Made by a program: the position numbers and the translations under genes. A stretch of 64,000 nucleotides of DNA from Paraniabella hibiscisoli (lineage in GTDB: Bacteria; Bacteroidota; Bacteroidia; Chitinophagales; Chitinophagaceae), in assembly GCF_022512515.1 (NCBI RefSeq), contig NZ_JAKWBK010000001.1:1860001-1924000 (forward strand), given 5' to 3'. Shown here piece after piece: positions 20,060-29,836 of this stretch. How positions within the stretch are numbered: position 1 is the stretch's first letter; each line of letters starts with the position of its first letter. The notes beneath the pieces were generated by a model, which was not told the DNA's origin, did not search any database, and was given only the letters and a program-made list of their open reading frames with translations.

Positions 20060-20644
20060 ATGGACAACATAGAAACAAACCAAAGCCAAAGCCGCGTACA
20101 GCGTGGCTTTGCCAGGAAACAAAAAAGAGCATCGCTGCGGATAGACATGACGCCCATGGTGGACCTGGGATTTTTGCTTATTACCTTTTTTATATTTACC
20201 TCGTCCATGAATGATCCCAAAACAATGGACCTGTATATGCCTGAAGATGGTCCGGAAACACCGATTGCCGAATCGGGTGCATTCACTATACTTTTGGATA
20301 AGGATGCTGGTATTTATTATTACGAAGGCCAGCCAGCTAACAATGACGTTAAGATAAAGAAAAGCTCTCTTTCGGATATCCGCAAAGAGCTAATTCGAAA
20401 AAAACAGGAAGTAATCAAAAACTATAAGCCGGATAAGGCTTGCGAAGAAAAGGCCGTTGCTAACCAAACTACCCTTGATAACTGCCGGCAAAAAGATCTG
20501 ACTGTTCTGATCAAACCTACTACTGATGCCAGCTACCAAGCGATTGTGGCAATGCTGGACGAAATGACGATCAACAAAATTGCCCGCTATGTTTTAACCG
20601 AGCCTGACGCTAAAGACCTGGCGCTACTTCAGACCATAAAGTAA
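20060..20644 (+). CDS. exbD: ExbD/TolR family transport energiser
   Basis: 194 residues. It has one N-terminal transmembrane helix with the conserved membrane aspartate (RIDMTPMVDLGFLLITFFIF), where the Asp of MVDLGF is the proton-path residue. A periplasmic domain with the TDASYQAIVAMLDEM helix follows. ExbD works with ExbB to drive TonB. No exbB gene is seen nearby; the TonB-like gene follows after 123 bases. The 20-aa cytoplasmic lead is basic (RVQRGFARKQKRASLR). Confidence 0.88.
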   Translation: MDNIETNQSQSRVQRGFARKQKRASLRIDMTPMVDLGFLLITFFIFTSSMNDPKTMDLYMPEDGPETPIAESGAFTILLDKDAGIYYYEGQPANNDVKIKKSSLSDIRKELIRKKQEVIKNYKPDKACEEKAVANQTTLDNCRQKDLTVLIKPTTDASYQAIVAMLDEMTINKIARYVLTEPDAKDLALLQTIK

Positions 20645-20767
20645 ACATTGCAATTCGTCAGCAAAAAACTAAACCCGGTTGGGTAATGGGAATGGTATGC
20701 ATTTTACCGAGCGTAGGCGTGGTGCAATTGGAATACAATTTCAAATCACAATTTTAAATAAACAATT

Positions 20768-21601
20768 ATGGAAACAGCAGCTATTCTACGGGCAGATATG
20801 CTCGACATCGTTTTCGATGGAAGAAACAAAAATTACGGAGCCTATGAGCTTCGCAGAAATTATCAACAGCGCATGACAAAAGCACTTTTAATAACAGCAG
20901 GAATTTGTATTGCTATAGGAGGGGGTGCCTGGCTGAAAAGTACCTTTGCGAAAACAGTAGATGCCGATCTGGTAAAAATAAGTGATGAACTTACAATAGC
21001 AGACATTAAGCCTATTGAAGAAGATATTCCCGAACCGCCACCACCACCTCCGGCACCTAAGGTAGAAATACCGAAAATACAGACGATCGCTTTTACCACC
21101 CCTGTTATTACCGACAAGGAAATTGTAGAGCCGCCGCCCACCCAGGACGCGTTGGCCGATACAAAGATCAGCAGTATATCGCAGGATGGAGTTAAAGATG
21201 TGGGACTTGTTGTAGCTCCACCGTCGGATGCTGTTGGAAAAGGGCTTTTAGTAGAAAAGGTAAAAGATGATTTTGATGCGAACAAGATTTTCTATAGAGT
21301 GGAGATCGATGCCTCTTACGTGGGTGACTGGAGGAAGTTTTTAGAACGGAACCTTGTAGGTGAAGTGCCGGTGGATAATGGGGCCGCACCGGGTACTTAT
21401 ACCGTAATTATTCAGTTTATTGTAGATGCCAGCGGTAATGTGAGCGATATTAAGCCACTTACCAACTTTGGCCATGGTATGGAGCAGGAGGCGATGCGGG
21501 TGATTAAAAAATCGGGTAAATGGAATCCTGCAAGGCAAAATAGCGAGCTGGTAAAAGCCTATCGCAAACAACCTATTACCTTCCAGGTGTTAGAACAATA
21601 A
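20768..21601 (+). CDS. tonB: TonB family energy transducer
   Basis: 277 residues. The N-terminal cytoplasmic piece (DIVFDGRNKNYGAYELRRNY) is the motif of Bacteroidota TonB proteins, followed by one transmembrane helix (ALLITAGICIAIGGGAWL). A proline-rich linker follows (EEDIPEPPPPPPAPKVEIPK), then a C-terminal TonB fold (YTVIIQFIVDASGNVSDIKP, ending RVIKKSGKWNPARQ...QPITFQVLEQ). It transfers ion-motive energy to outer-membrane receptors. Together with the upstream ExbD it makes a partial complex; ExbB must come from elsewhere. Confidence 0.9.
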   Translation: METAAILRADMLDIVFDGRNKNYGAYELRRNYQQRMTKALLITAGICIAIGGGAWLKSTFAKTVDADLVKISDELTIADIKPIEEDIPEPPPPPPAPKVEIPKIQTIAFTTPVITDKEIVEPPPTQDALADTKISSISQDGVKDVGLVVAPPSDAVGKGLLVEKVKDDFDANKIFYRVEIDASYVGDWRKFLERNLVGEVPVDNGAAPGTYTVIIQFIVDASGNVSDIKPLTNFGHGMEQEAMRVIKKSGKWNPARQNSELVKAYRKQPITFQVLEQ

Positions 21602-21627
21602 AAAGTCTTTTCTTCTCTTCTTTCTTA

Positions 21628-21672
21628 ATGGCTGCGGTGTGCAAATAGTTTTATTTGTGCATTCGCAGCCAT
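21628..21672 (+). terminator. Imperfect hairpin terminator after tonB
   Basis: ATGGCTGCG (21628-21636) pairs with CGCAGCCAT (21664-21672), extended inward by GCAAATA and TATTTGTGC. The stem is long but the T-run is weak. Confidence 0.6.
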
Positions 21673-21721
21673 CTGTTTAGGCAATAAGCTGTAATTTCGC
21701 AGCACAAAAAACAAATCGTAC

Positions 21722-22377
21722 ATGACGCTTCATCGTGAGGGAAAAGGCTCAATTGCCATCGCCGTTATTTTATTTCTGTTGATCAACTTCATTAGTTACA
21801 AATATTTATTCGCTTATCCGGCTATTTTCTATTTATTGCTGTTGATTACTTTGGTATTGCTGACACTGGTCGTGTCTTTTTCAGGATACCCAACAGGAAT
21901 TATACCCTGGGTGCAGATACCGTTTTAGCGCCCTGTGATGGTAAGGTAGTTGTTATAGAAGAAGTGGACGCTGACGAGTATTTTAAAGACCGAAGAATAC
22001 AGGTTTCTATATTTATGAGCCCTTTAAACGTGCACGTAAACCGTAACCCGGTAAGTGGCGAAGTGGTATACAACCAATACCACAAGGGTAAATACCTGGT
22101 GGCATGGCATCCAAAGTCATCTACCGAAAATGAGCGGCATAGCAATGTATTTAAAGCAGCCAATGGAAAGGAAGTATTAACCAAGCAAATTGCGGGTGCC
22201 TTAGCTAAACGTATTGTAAACTATTTATCGGTAGGTGATAAAGTAGCGCAGGCCGGAGAGATGGGATTTATTAAATTTGGTTCCCGTGTAGATCTTTTAC
22301 TGCCACTGGATGCTGATATTAAGGTGAAAATCGGCGATATTGCTGTAGGTGGCATTACAGAGGTAGCCCGGTGGTAA
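21722..22377 (+). CDS. psd: Phosphatidylserine decarboxylase family protein, frameshifted
   Basis: Makes phosphatidylethanolamine. It has 218 residues after repair, the size of the short PSD-A type. Two N-terminal transmembrane helices (IAVILFLLINFISYKYLF, FYLLLLITLVLLTLVVSFF) are followed by APCDGKVVVIEE, FMSPLNVHVNRNPVSG and the pyruvoyl-forming cleavage site FGSRVDLLLP. The serine of FGS becomes the pyruvoyl cofactor. The frame breaks in the TTTTT run near 21880; adding one T reads VSFFRIPNRNYTLGADT and joins the parts. Confidence 0.9.
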
Positions 22378-22411
22378 ATTTTACTTGAACTAAACCATTA
22401 AAAGAAACAAA

Positions 22412-22842
22412 ATGAAGCATATTTTTTATTAGCCGCATTGGCTTTTTGTATCACAGCACAGGCGCAGCGCAGCTATGAAGAACAGGTGCAGAAAACAGTA
22501 GCCCAGTTTGTTAAAGCACTGGAAGATAGCGACCTGAAGTCTCTTAGCAGCTTGACGGTACCTAAATTAACTTATGGCCACTCCAGCGGTAAAATAGAAA
22601 CCAAAGACCAGTTTTTGCAGACTTTTAAAACCGGGGCCTCAGATTTTGTGAAGATCAATATCACCGATCAAACGATCGATGTTGCAGGAACTACAGCGAT
22701 AGTAAGACATTTGTTTGATGCAGATACCAATGATAATAACAAGCCGGGGCACGTTACATTAAAAGTAATGACCGTGTGGCAAAAGCAGGGAACGAAATGG
22801 GTGCTGCTGTCCAGGCAGGCAGTTAAACCTCCCGTACAATAA
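22412..22842 (+). CDS. Secreted NTF2-like (DUF4440-type) protein, frameshifted
   Basis: 143 residues after repair. It has a signal peptide (MKHIFLLAALAFCITAQAQ) and then a cone-shaped NTF2-like domain: VAQFVKALEDSDLKSLSSL near the start and VWQKQGTKWVLLSRQAV at the end. Such domains often bind small ligands; this one is exported and has no recognised catalytic residue. One T is missing in the T6 run near 22426, inside the signal peptide, so the gene is wholly readable only after repair. Confidence 0.7.
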
Positions 22843-22861
22843 TATTAATTTGATATAAAGT

Positions 22862-22891
22862 AAAAAGAGTGTTTTCGGACACTCTTTTTTT
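22862..22891. terminator. Bidirectional terminator
   Basis: AAAAAGAGTGT (22862-22872) and ACACTCTTTTT (22879-22889) form a perfect 11-bp stem between converging genes; it lies two bases past the batC stop. Confidence 0.85.
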
Positions 22892-22892
22892 G

Positions 22893-23489
22893 TTACCAGT
22901 CTTTTCCAACGCTGCCGCCAAATTGTGTTTTTTGTTGGATACTTTACGCTGCGTATTTTTCTCTTTTGCTCCAGCCTGTCTAATTGTTGCTGTGCCTGGC
23001 TCTTGTTAAGTTTAGATGGCGCTTGCTGTGGTTTATCTTCGCCACCTCCACCACCACCACTTTTCTTCAGTTCGGATAAAGCTTTTTGCAAATTTTCTCT
23101 GGCATCCTTGTCCTGGCTATTTAGCCGCAACGCTCGTTTATAAGCCTCTACACTTTCTTCTATTTTATTTTGATTACTGTACACTACACCCACATTGTAA
23201 TGGGCACCTGATCTCAATATACTAGTTGCGTTGGGTGCTGCGCTCACCTCGTTATACGCTTTCAACGCATCTTCAAATTTTTTTGTTTGTACAAAGCGGT
23301 GCCTTTATTTAAAAGCGCGGTATACTTATACGGCGCTTCTGTTACCTTATCGTAGCGGGATACAGCCTCGTCAAGTTGTCCTTTTTTAAAGAACTCATTT
23401 CCCTCTTTAATAAAGCTTTGCTGGCTTTGCGCTTTACCAGGCAATACAGCAACAAAAAATAATATGGATAAGGCGGTAATTCTTCGCAT
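22893..23489 (-). CDS. batC: BatC-like tetratricopeptide protein, three frameshifts
   Basis: 199 residues after repair. A signal peptide (ITALSILFFVAVLPGKAQS) is followed by TPR units (FIKEGNEFFKKGQLDEAVSRY, HYNVGVVYSNQNKIEESVEAY). A glycine-rich linker (KKSGGGGGGEDKPQ) leads to the typical BatC ending GGSVGKDW, which appears only after restoring an A in each of two runs near 22930 and 22965. A third missing A near 23282 separates the N- and C-terminal parts. Bat proteins in Bacteroidota are linked to aerotolerance and are thought to act in the periplasm. It follows batB by 31 bases. Confidence 0.8.
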
Positions 23490-23520
23490 CTCTACTTTTA
23501 TTAATGCACTAGCCAGCTGA

Positions 23521-24527
23521 TCACCTTGTTGCTGGCTTTTTTCCTTCTGGTAATAACTGCTCCCCGATCAGCAACAAAATCATAACAGCAACAAACACCC
23601 AGAAATAATAAGAAAAGCTCATGAGGCTCGTGTCGCCGGTTACTTTTTTGTCTATTTGTGAAAGATTGGCCGCAACCTGTTTAACAGCCGCATCACTATT
23701 TTCCAGGTGTACATAAACACCATTGGTGTTAGCCGCAATCTGCTTTAATTCCTGTTCATTAAGTTTAGAAATAATCTCAACGCCTGTTTCGTCATCAATT
23801 TTATGTCCCCGGGTAGAGTCATCCGGAATAAAGCTGCCGGTAGGAGACCCAATACCTACGGTATTCACCATTAGTCCGCGTTTGGATAGTTCTTTCGACA
23901 AATCGATGGCTTCCTCATCGTGATCTTCTCCATCAGAAATTAAAACAACAGCCCGGTATTTAGCATCTCTGTCCCCAAAAGCCTTCATACTTTCCTGCAA
24001 CGCATCGCTGATAACAGTGCCTTTCATTGGTACTGCATCGGGAGAAGCTTCGCTTATAAACATCTGCGCAGCTCCATGATCTGCGCTAAGCGGCATCTGC
24101 ACATAGGCTTTTCCTGCAAAAAGAACCAGGCCAACGCGGCTGCCAGGCAGGGCATCCATCATTTTACTGATGAATTGTTTGGCGCGTTCAAGTCTGTTGG
24201 GTTCAATATCTTCCGCCAGCATACTGCGGCTTACATCCAGGGCAAAGACCACATCAATGCCTTTGCGCACGATACCATCACTACCGCCAGGCTTGCGCAG
24301 GTTCATCACCGCCAGTACGCCCATGGCAAATGCAAGGCAAACCAATATAAATTTTAAGGTAAAACGTTTGGGGCTATACCGGTGTATTAGTGCTTTTACC
24401 AGGGATGGACTACCTATATTTTTACAACACGCTTTTTCCATTTTTTTACACCTAAAAAAAGAAGTGCAAAAATCAACAGCGCTGCAAAAAGCCAAATGAA
24501 AATGTTGTATTGAAATTGAAAGCCCAA
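23521..24527 (-). CDS. batB: BatB-like von Willebrand factor A membrane protein, frameshifted
   Basis: 335 residues after repair. It has an N-terminal double transmembrane segment (FIWLFAALLIFALLFLGVKKW and LKFILVCLAFAMGVLAVMN), then a vWA domain with the MIDAS motif DVSRSM, TVISDALQ and ISDGEDHD. It ends in a C-terminal helix (YYFWVFVAVMILLLIGE). The start appears to be TTG at 24527 (LGFQFQYNIFIW), since no ATG fits. One base is missing near 24414 in the KKRVVKN segment; without repair the N-terminal helix is lost. It pairs with batC downstream; batA, batD and batE are not in the window. Confidence 0.82.
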
Positions 24528-24603
24528 TAGATGCTGAGTTTATCCCAATGATCCAACTTTCCTGCCAATAACACAGGTTTTGACAAAATTATGAAACGGC
24601 TGC

Positions 24604-25506
24604 TTACATCGCTCCTTCAAAAAAGCCATATTCCTTTAAAATATCCTTAAGAATTTTTAGCCTTACCTCTTTCATATTGTAATTGGGGTCGGGAGATTCA
24701 ACATTCAATACAAAGAAATAAGGATGCTTATTTTCCTCAATCCATCCTACAACCCAACCCAGGGAGTGACCTTTATCGGTAAAACCCCAACCAGTTTTAT
24801 AGCCCAGTCTGTAATTAGAATTGTCTTCAAACAACATGGCATGCTTTACCTTTTGCTGGTACACTTTGAAAAAGGCAGGTCGTCAAAATACAGTTGTTTT
24901 ACTATACCTAAATTCTGATCAGGAGTTATTCTAACTGTATTGTCCAGCCAGAAACTGTCAATTTTGGAGATTTTATAGAGTTTTTATCCTTGCCTGCTCC
25001 GTATTTTAAAGAATCCAGCCAAAACTGCATCGTGTCTCTTCCTATGCGGCGGGCAACTTCCTGGTAATAGGGTACAGAAGAAACGCGAAAAGCCTCATAC
25101 ATATTAAGATCTTTGTTCCAGTCTGGTATATTACGGGTAACACCGTCCCAGGGAATTACCATGCTATCGCTGGAGATCTTACCGGTTTGCAATCCGATAA
25201 GAGAATTGATAATTTTGAAGGTAGATGCAGGCAGGTAAGTACTGTCGCGGTAGCGTTTAAGATTATAGACCGTAAATAGACCGGTGCCATTATTATACAG
25301 TGCAAAACAACCGGTAAGCTGGTGAGCATCTAAATATTTTTTGGCGTATCATCTTCTTTCACATTGTTTTGAGTACAGGACGTGAGTAGGCCGGCCAGAA
25401 CCAGAAATAGGAAAATAGGAAAGTGGTTCTTTTGTTTAAACGGCTGGTTTACACGCTTTAATGAATCATGTGGGGGTACGGGCTCCATATTAAATCTGCT
25501 ATACAT
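24604..25506 (-). CDS. Class D beta-lactamase-like lipoprotein, three frameshifts
   Basis: 301 residues after repair. The serine site is in LPASTFKIINSL (S-T-F-K), the second motif is SSVPYYQE (S-x-V), and the KTG box is YKTGWG. The third OXA motif reads YGA (LKYGAGKD) in place of the usual YGN. An N-terminal hydrophobic stretch ends in a lipobox (LAGLLTSC), so the product should be lipid-anchored. Frames break at an A-run near 25345, at CCAAAATT near 24965 and at a T-run near 24873. Beta-lactam hydrolysis is likely but not certain, since related enzymes can be penicillin-recognising only. Confidence 0.8.
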
Positions 25507-25637
25507 TATATTATTATTGTTCTAACGGGTCATAAATGCTGCAAAAATAAGTTTAGCGTTGGTTCGGGTTACTATTTTAATCTTTTTTTAATTGGCAGAT
25601 GGCATAAGTATTGTTATATTACTATATATAAATAATT

Positions 25638-26206
25638 ATGCAGGAGACGATAACTACATATAACCCGCTTAACGATTACCGTTTGATTTTAGATCCCCCG
25701 ATGGCGGTGAAAAGGAAAATTGCTGCAATAAAAACGGAGTTCGATCAGGATTATAAGGGAATAATCATCCCGGGCGGGCAGGCATTTATTTATTTAGCTG
25801 AGTTTTCGGCTCGTGAACTAAAGGAGCAGGACATCGTCGATCAACTTAACCGGATTGCATTGGGCTTTATGCCTTTCAAATTACACCTTAGCAATTTTGA
25901 GCAGTCGGAAAAGAGTGAAATTTATATACCACTTGAAAATGACCTGCCTGCTCAAATGCTTGTAAATAAATTAGAAGCAACAGAAAGTTTGCCTGAAGGA
26001 GGAAGGATTAATCGCCTGCCCAGAATAACCATCGCCAAGGGTTTGCAACCCTATCAGTTTGTGAAAAGCTGGAAAGAATATGAGAAAAAAGTTTTTCAGC
26101 CACTTTTGTGGCCAACAAAATGCTGTTATTAAAGCGAATGGAAGGTTTTAGCAGCTGGCAGGTGCTAAAGGAAATGGAATTTCAAAACCTGGTTATCACT
26201 TTCTAA
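25638..26206 (+). CDS. LigT/2'-5' RNA ligase-like protein without catalytic histidines, frameshifted
   Basis: 189 residues after repair (a missing T near 26107 cuts off the end FVANKMLLLKRMEGFSSWQV). The order of elements fits the two-histidine phosphoesterase fold: YRLILDPPMAVKRKIAAIK, then the first motif position AFIYLAEF and the second RITIAKGL. Active members have H-x-T/S at both places; here they read FIY and RIT, so the histidines are absent. The fold assignment is by pattern and length and is not secure. If right, this would be a binding protein and not an enzyme. Confidence 0.55.
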
Positions 26207-26225
26207 CGGTTTTTTAGCTGCTTCT

Positions 26226-27378
26226 TTAAACCTTAATATAGATTCTCTTCTTATCCAGCCACCAGCAAATGGCCCACATAAAAATGATAACGGTTAACGC
26301 ATAGGCCAGGGAACCGAACTTCGGATCTCCCGGAATATGACTGTAAATTTTTTGTAAAGGAAGTTCCAGAAGTTAACACCTTTATCGGAGGTGAAAAGTC
26401 CCGCTGTTTTAGGTAAAAAAGCACTGAGGGAAAATATAAAGAGCGCATTTTTGCCAAATACCTCAAAGAAGCGGGTAGGAAAGCCTTTGTAGTTTTTAAC
26501 TTCAATCAAATAGATCATGGTACTAAGCGTAATAATAGCTAACCCCACAGTGTATATTGTATAAGAACTGGTCCATATTTTTTGTTAATAGGGAACACCA
26601 TGTCCCAGCAAAACCCTGTCAATAGCAGTGCCACCCCTGCAACAAACAAACCGGTAAGCATTTTATAAATCGCCAAAGGCTCGGTTGAGCTTGCCGTATT
26701 TTTAATATAAGAGCCTACAAAAAAACCGAAAACCACCTCAACGATGGCTGGTATGGTGCTCAGCAATCCTTCCGGATCAAAAGCAACGCCCTCTCTTTAT
26801 ACATATGAGGGATATGCAGGATGATTTTATCCAGGTCTGTACCAATCCATCCCTCAAGACTATAAGGATCTGTGGGGTTGCCCAGCAGGCAGATAGCCCA
26901 GTAGGCTAATAAAAGAGCCATCGAGAAAAACCAGGCGGCTTTAGGTTTCAGGTAAAAAGCAATAACAGAGGCAAAAAAATAACAAACGGCAATGCGCTGC
27001 AAAACACCAAAAATGCGCACCCCTTTTTCACTGTTGTGTTGGTTTACCCAGCCAATGAATTCCAAACTGCCTTCATGCCACCTTATAAACGGATACCAGT
27101 TTAAAAAAAGGCCGATAATAAAAATGAGAACAGAGCGTTTGATCACTTTTCTCCAAAATACACCCTCTCCCTGCTCCTTTAGCCGGGGAGTACAAAACCA
27201 TAGCATTACCAACCGCAAAAAAAAAAAGGGGAAAACAAGGTCGGTAGGAGTAAGGCCATGCCAGGAGCATGCTTTAGCGGAGCAAAAATGTGCGACCAAC
27301 TGCCGGGTTATTTACCAGTATCATGAGGCAAACAGTAGCCCCTCTAAAAATATCTAACGATCGGTAGCGTGTCTTCAT
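26226..27378 (-). CDS. NagX/DUF5009-type acyltransferase-like membrane protein, seven broken sites
   Basis: 386 residues after repair. The N-terminus RYRSLDIFRGATVCLMILVNN and the loop HAPWHGLTPTDLVFPFF are hallmarks of the heparan-alpha-glucosaminide N-acetyltransferase-like family (NagX, DUF5009). About ten hydrophobic helices follow. Seven places have lost bases (near 27315, 27259, 27220, 27186, 26783, 26576 and 26350); the one at 27220 is a T-run that seems to lack two. Bacterial members are linked to amino-sugar use or export. The gene is close to cell-wall genes, but its substrate is unknown. Confidence 0.75.
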
Positions 27379-27485
27379 TTTTGAATGATAATAGCTATAA
27401 ATATACTATTTAGTGATAGCAAATACCAGAAAACAGCATGGCAGAGAAAGTGAAATATGAATTTCATCGTAAACTGCCATACAGT

Positions 27486-27493
27486 TATATTTG
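27486..27493 (+). promoter_or_regulatory. Putative -7 box for rmlB
   Basis: TATATTTG matches TAnnTTTG exactly, 37 bases before ATG 27531. It supports the ATG at 27531 over the in-frame start at 27438. Confidence 0.45.
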
Positions 27494-27530
27494 CAAACTG
27501 TTCAGTTTATACAAAAAATTATTAGAATCT

Positions 27531-28585
27531 ATGGCTAAAAAGACCATCGTTATTACAGGTGGAGCCGGTTTTATCGGCTCACATGTGGTGAGGTTATTTG
27601 TAAATAAATACCCTGATTATACAATAGTGAACCTGGATGCCCTTACTTATGCGGGCAATCTGGAGAATTTAAAAGATATTGAAGATCAGCCCAACTATAT
27701 TTTTGAGAAAGCCAATATCGTTGATGCTGAAGCTATAAAAGCCGTTTTTCAAAAGCATAACCCGGATGGCGTTATTCACCTGGCCGCTGAAGCCATGTGG
27801 ACCGGTCAATAACCTCGCCATTGGATTTTGTATATACGAACGTTATTGGTACGGTGAACCTGTTGAACGTAGCCAAGGAGCTCTGGAAGGGTAATTATGA
27901 GGGCAAAAGGTTTCATCATGTATCAACTGATGAGGTCTACGGGGCTTTGGGCGATACGGGATTCTTTACCGAGGAAACTTCGTACGATCCTCATTCTCCC
28001 TACTCAGCATCAAAGGCTTCTTCCGATCATTTTGTATATGCCTATGCCGATACTTATGGTTTGCCTGTTGTTTTAACCAATTGTTCTAATAATTACGGGC
28101 CTAATCATTTTCCTGAGAAATTGATCCCCTTAATGATCCACAATATCATTAATAATAAACCATTACCGGTTTATGGTGATGGGAAGTATACCCGCGATTG
28201 GCTCTATGTGCTGGATCACGCCAGGGCGATCGACCTTGTTTTTCACGAAGGCAAAAATGGAGACAAATACAATGTGGGCGGATTCAACGAGTGGAAGAAT
28301 ATTGACCTGGTAAAATTGCTGTGTAAGCAAATGGACGAAAAACTAGGTCGCGATGCAGGTGCCAGCGAACAGCTGATCACCTTTGTGAAAGACCGCCCCG
28401 GCCACGATTTAAGATATGCGATCGACGCCACCAAGATCAATAAAGAATTAGATTGGTCGCCTTCGGTTACTTTCGAAGAAGGCTTGTCTAAAACCATCGA
28501 CTGGTTTTTAAGTAACAAAGAGTGGTTGGAAAATGTAACCAGTGGCGATTACCAGAAATATTATGATAAACAGTATGCAGAATGA
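27531..28585 (+). CDS. rmlB: dTDP-glucose 4,6-dehydratase, frameshifted
   Basis: 351 residues after repair. The Rossmann nucleotide-binding GGAGFIGSHVVR is at residues 9-20; the catalytic STDEVYG and YSASKASSDHF (YxxxK) follow, and TNCSNNYGPNHFPEKLIPL is typical of RmlB. The frame breaks in the HLAAESHVDRSI motif, where one A is missing near 27791. It converts dTDP-glucose to the 4-keto-6-deoxy form for deoxysugar synthesis. It forms a nucleotide-sugar block with rmlA, ugd and the UDP-xylose synthase; rmlC and rmlD are not present here. Confidence 0.93.
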
Positions 28586-28597
28586 TAATAGACGCTG

Positions 28598-28616
28598 GAT
28601 ATTAGACATTAGATGT
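28598..28616. repeat. Left inverted word-block flanking the decayed four-helix-bundle gene
   Basis: GATATTAG (28598-28605) and AGATGT (28611-28616) recur as CTAATATC (28813-28820) and ACATCT (28824-28829) to the right of the remnant, again in the same word order. Confidence 0.65.
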
Positions 28617-28646
28617 TTTATTGGTTAATTGTAAAAATCTGATTTG

Positions 28647-28792
28647 ATGCATAATTTCAAAGAATTGAAAATCTGGTAAAAATCTATTGATGTTTGCGTG
28701 GATGTATACAAGGCTATTGTTGAATTTCCCAATTGGATGAAATTCAAAAAATGAATCGAGGCTTGCAACAAATGCTTGAAACGGCTCAGTAA
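28647..28792 (+). pseudogene. Remnant of a four-helix-bundle (IVS-family) gene
   Basis: Translation from ATG 28647 gives MHNFKELKIW, a stop, then KSIDVCVDVYKAIVEFP, which is the family's first helix (compare FENLKVWHLAADLSNQI at 12328). The end [17 protein letters not shown] matches the family's last helix. The middle two helices are missing, leaving 146 of about 350 bases, with an in-frame TAA. It lies between rmlB and rmlA and is flanked by inverted word-blocks like those around the intact copy. The premature stop and internal deletion are not single-base errors. Confidence 0.75.
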
Positions 28793-28812
28793 TTTTTCTA
28801 ACTTCTTTAAAT

Positions 28813-28829
28813 CTAATATCTAACATCTA
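28813..28829. repeat. Right inverted word-block flanking the remnant
   Basis: CTAATATC and ACATCT complement the left block at 28598-28616; the block ends five bases before the rmlA start codon. Confidence 0.65.
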
Positions 28830-28833
28830 TATA

Positions 28834-29686
28834 ATGAAAGGAATCATTCTGGCCGGTGGATCCGGTACGCGTTTATACCCTATTACCAGGGCGATCAGTA
28901 AACAGCTGATGCCGATTTATGATAAGCCCATGATTTACTACCCGCTATCTGTATTAATGATGGCTGGTATAAGCGAGGTCTTAATTATAACAACACCGGA
29001 AGATAATGCCAGCTTCCAGAGATTGTTGGGAGACGGGTCGCGTATTGGCTGCCGGTTCGAGTATGCAGTGCAGGAAGTGCCCAACGGGCTGGCTCAGGCA
29101 TTTGTTATAGGGGCAGAATTTATTGGCAACGATAAAGTAGCTCTTGTTTTAGGAGATAATATTTTTACGGATCAGGTTTAGGTACACAGCTGAAAAAGTT
29201 AACAGATGTAGACGGCGGCTATGTTTTTGCCTACCAGGTAAGTGACCCTGAAAGATATGGAGTGGTAGAATTTGACAACGAAATGAAAGCTATTTCTATA
29301 GAGGAAAAGCCCAAAGAGCCCAAGTCAAATTACGCAGTGCCCGGATTGTATTTTTATGATAATTCGGTAGTGGATATTGCCAGGCAATTAGAACCGTCAG
29401 CAAGAGGGGAGTACGAAATCACAGATGTTAATAAAATATATCTGAAAGATGAAAAGCTGCATGTGGCAGTTTTGGACAGAGGAACTGCATGGCTGGATAC
29501 GGGGACCTTTGACTCTCTTACAGATGCTTCAGAATTTGTACGCGTTATTGAAAAAGGCAAGGGCAGAAAATAGGCTGTATTGAAGAAATCGCCTGGCGCA
29601 ACGGATTCATAAATAAAGAACAGCTAAATGTATTGGGTGATGAGCTGATTAAAAGTGGTTATGGAGCCTATCTGAAAAGGCTCTAA
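28834..29686 (+). CDS. rmlA: Glucose-1-phosphate thymidylyltransferase, two frameshifts
   Basis: 284 residues after repair. [13 protein letters not shown] at the start is the nucleotidyltransferase signature; [27 protein letters not shown] and [13 protein letters not shown] are RmlA-specific. A T is missing near 29169, so GDNIFYGSGLG reads as a stop, and an A near 29570 hides the last 38 residues, which end in YLKRL. It makes dTDP-glucose from glucose-1-phosphate and dTTP, the substrate of rmlB upstream. The interruption by a four-helix-bundle remnant implies the two were once adjacent. Confidence 0.93.
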
Positions 29687-29745
29687 TAAAGCTGATTCGT
29701 GTAAATTAATTATACAACCGTACTCAAACTTTATTTTTTATAGAA

Positions 29746-29753
29746 TACATTTG
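29746..29753 (+). promoter_or_regulatory. Putative -7 box for ugd
   Basis: TACATTTG matches TAnnTTTG, 83 bases before the ugd ATG, leaving a leader of about 75 bases. Confidence 0.45.
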
Positions 29754-29836
29754 CGACTAGTACAAACCAAATTAATAAAAGCCTTCTAAGTTGCCGGTAT
29801 TTAATAGTACGGCAGTCATCTCATTAAAAAACAAAT

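Noticed and set aside
27438..27530. Longer N-terminus of rmlB
   Set aside because: The extension lies over the promoter box at 27486 and does not match the family; ATG 27531 gives the usual start.
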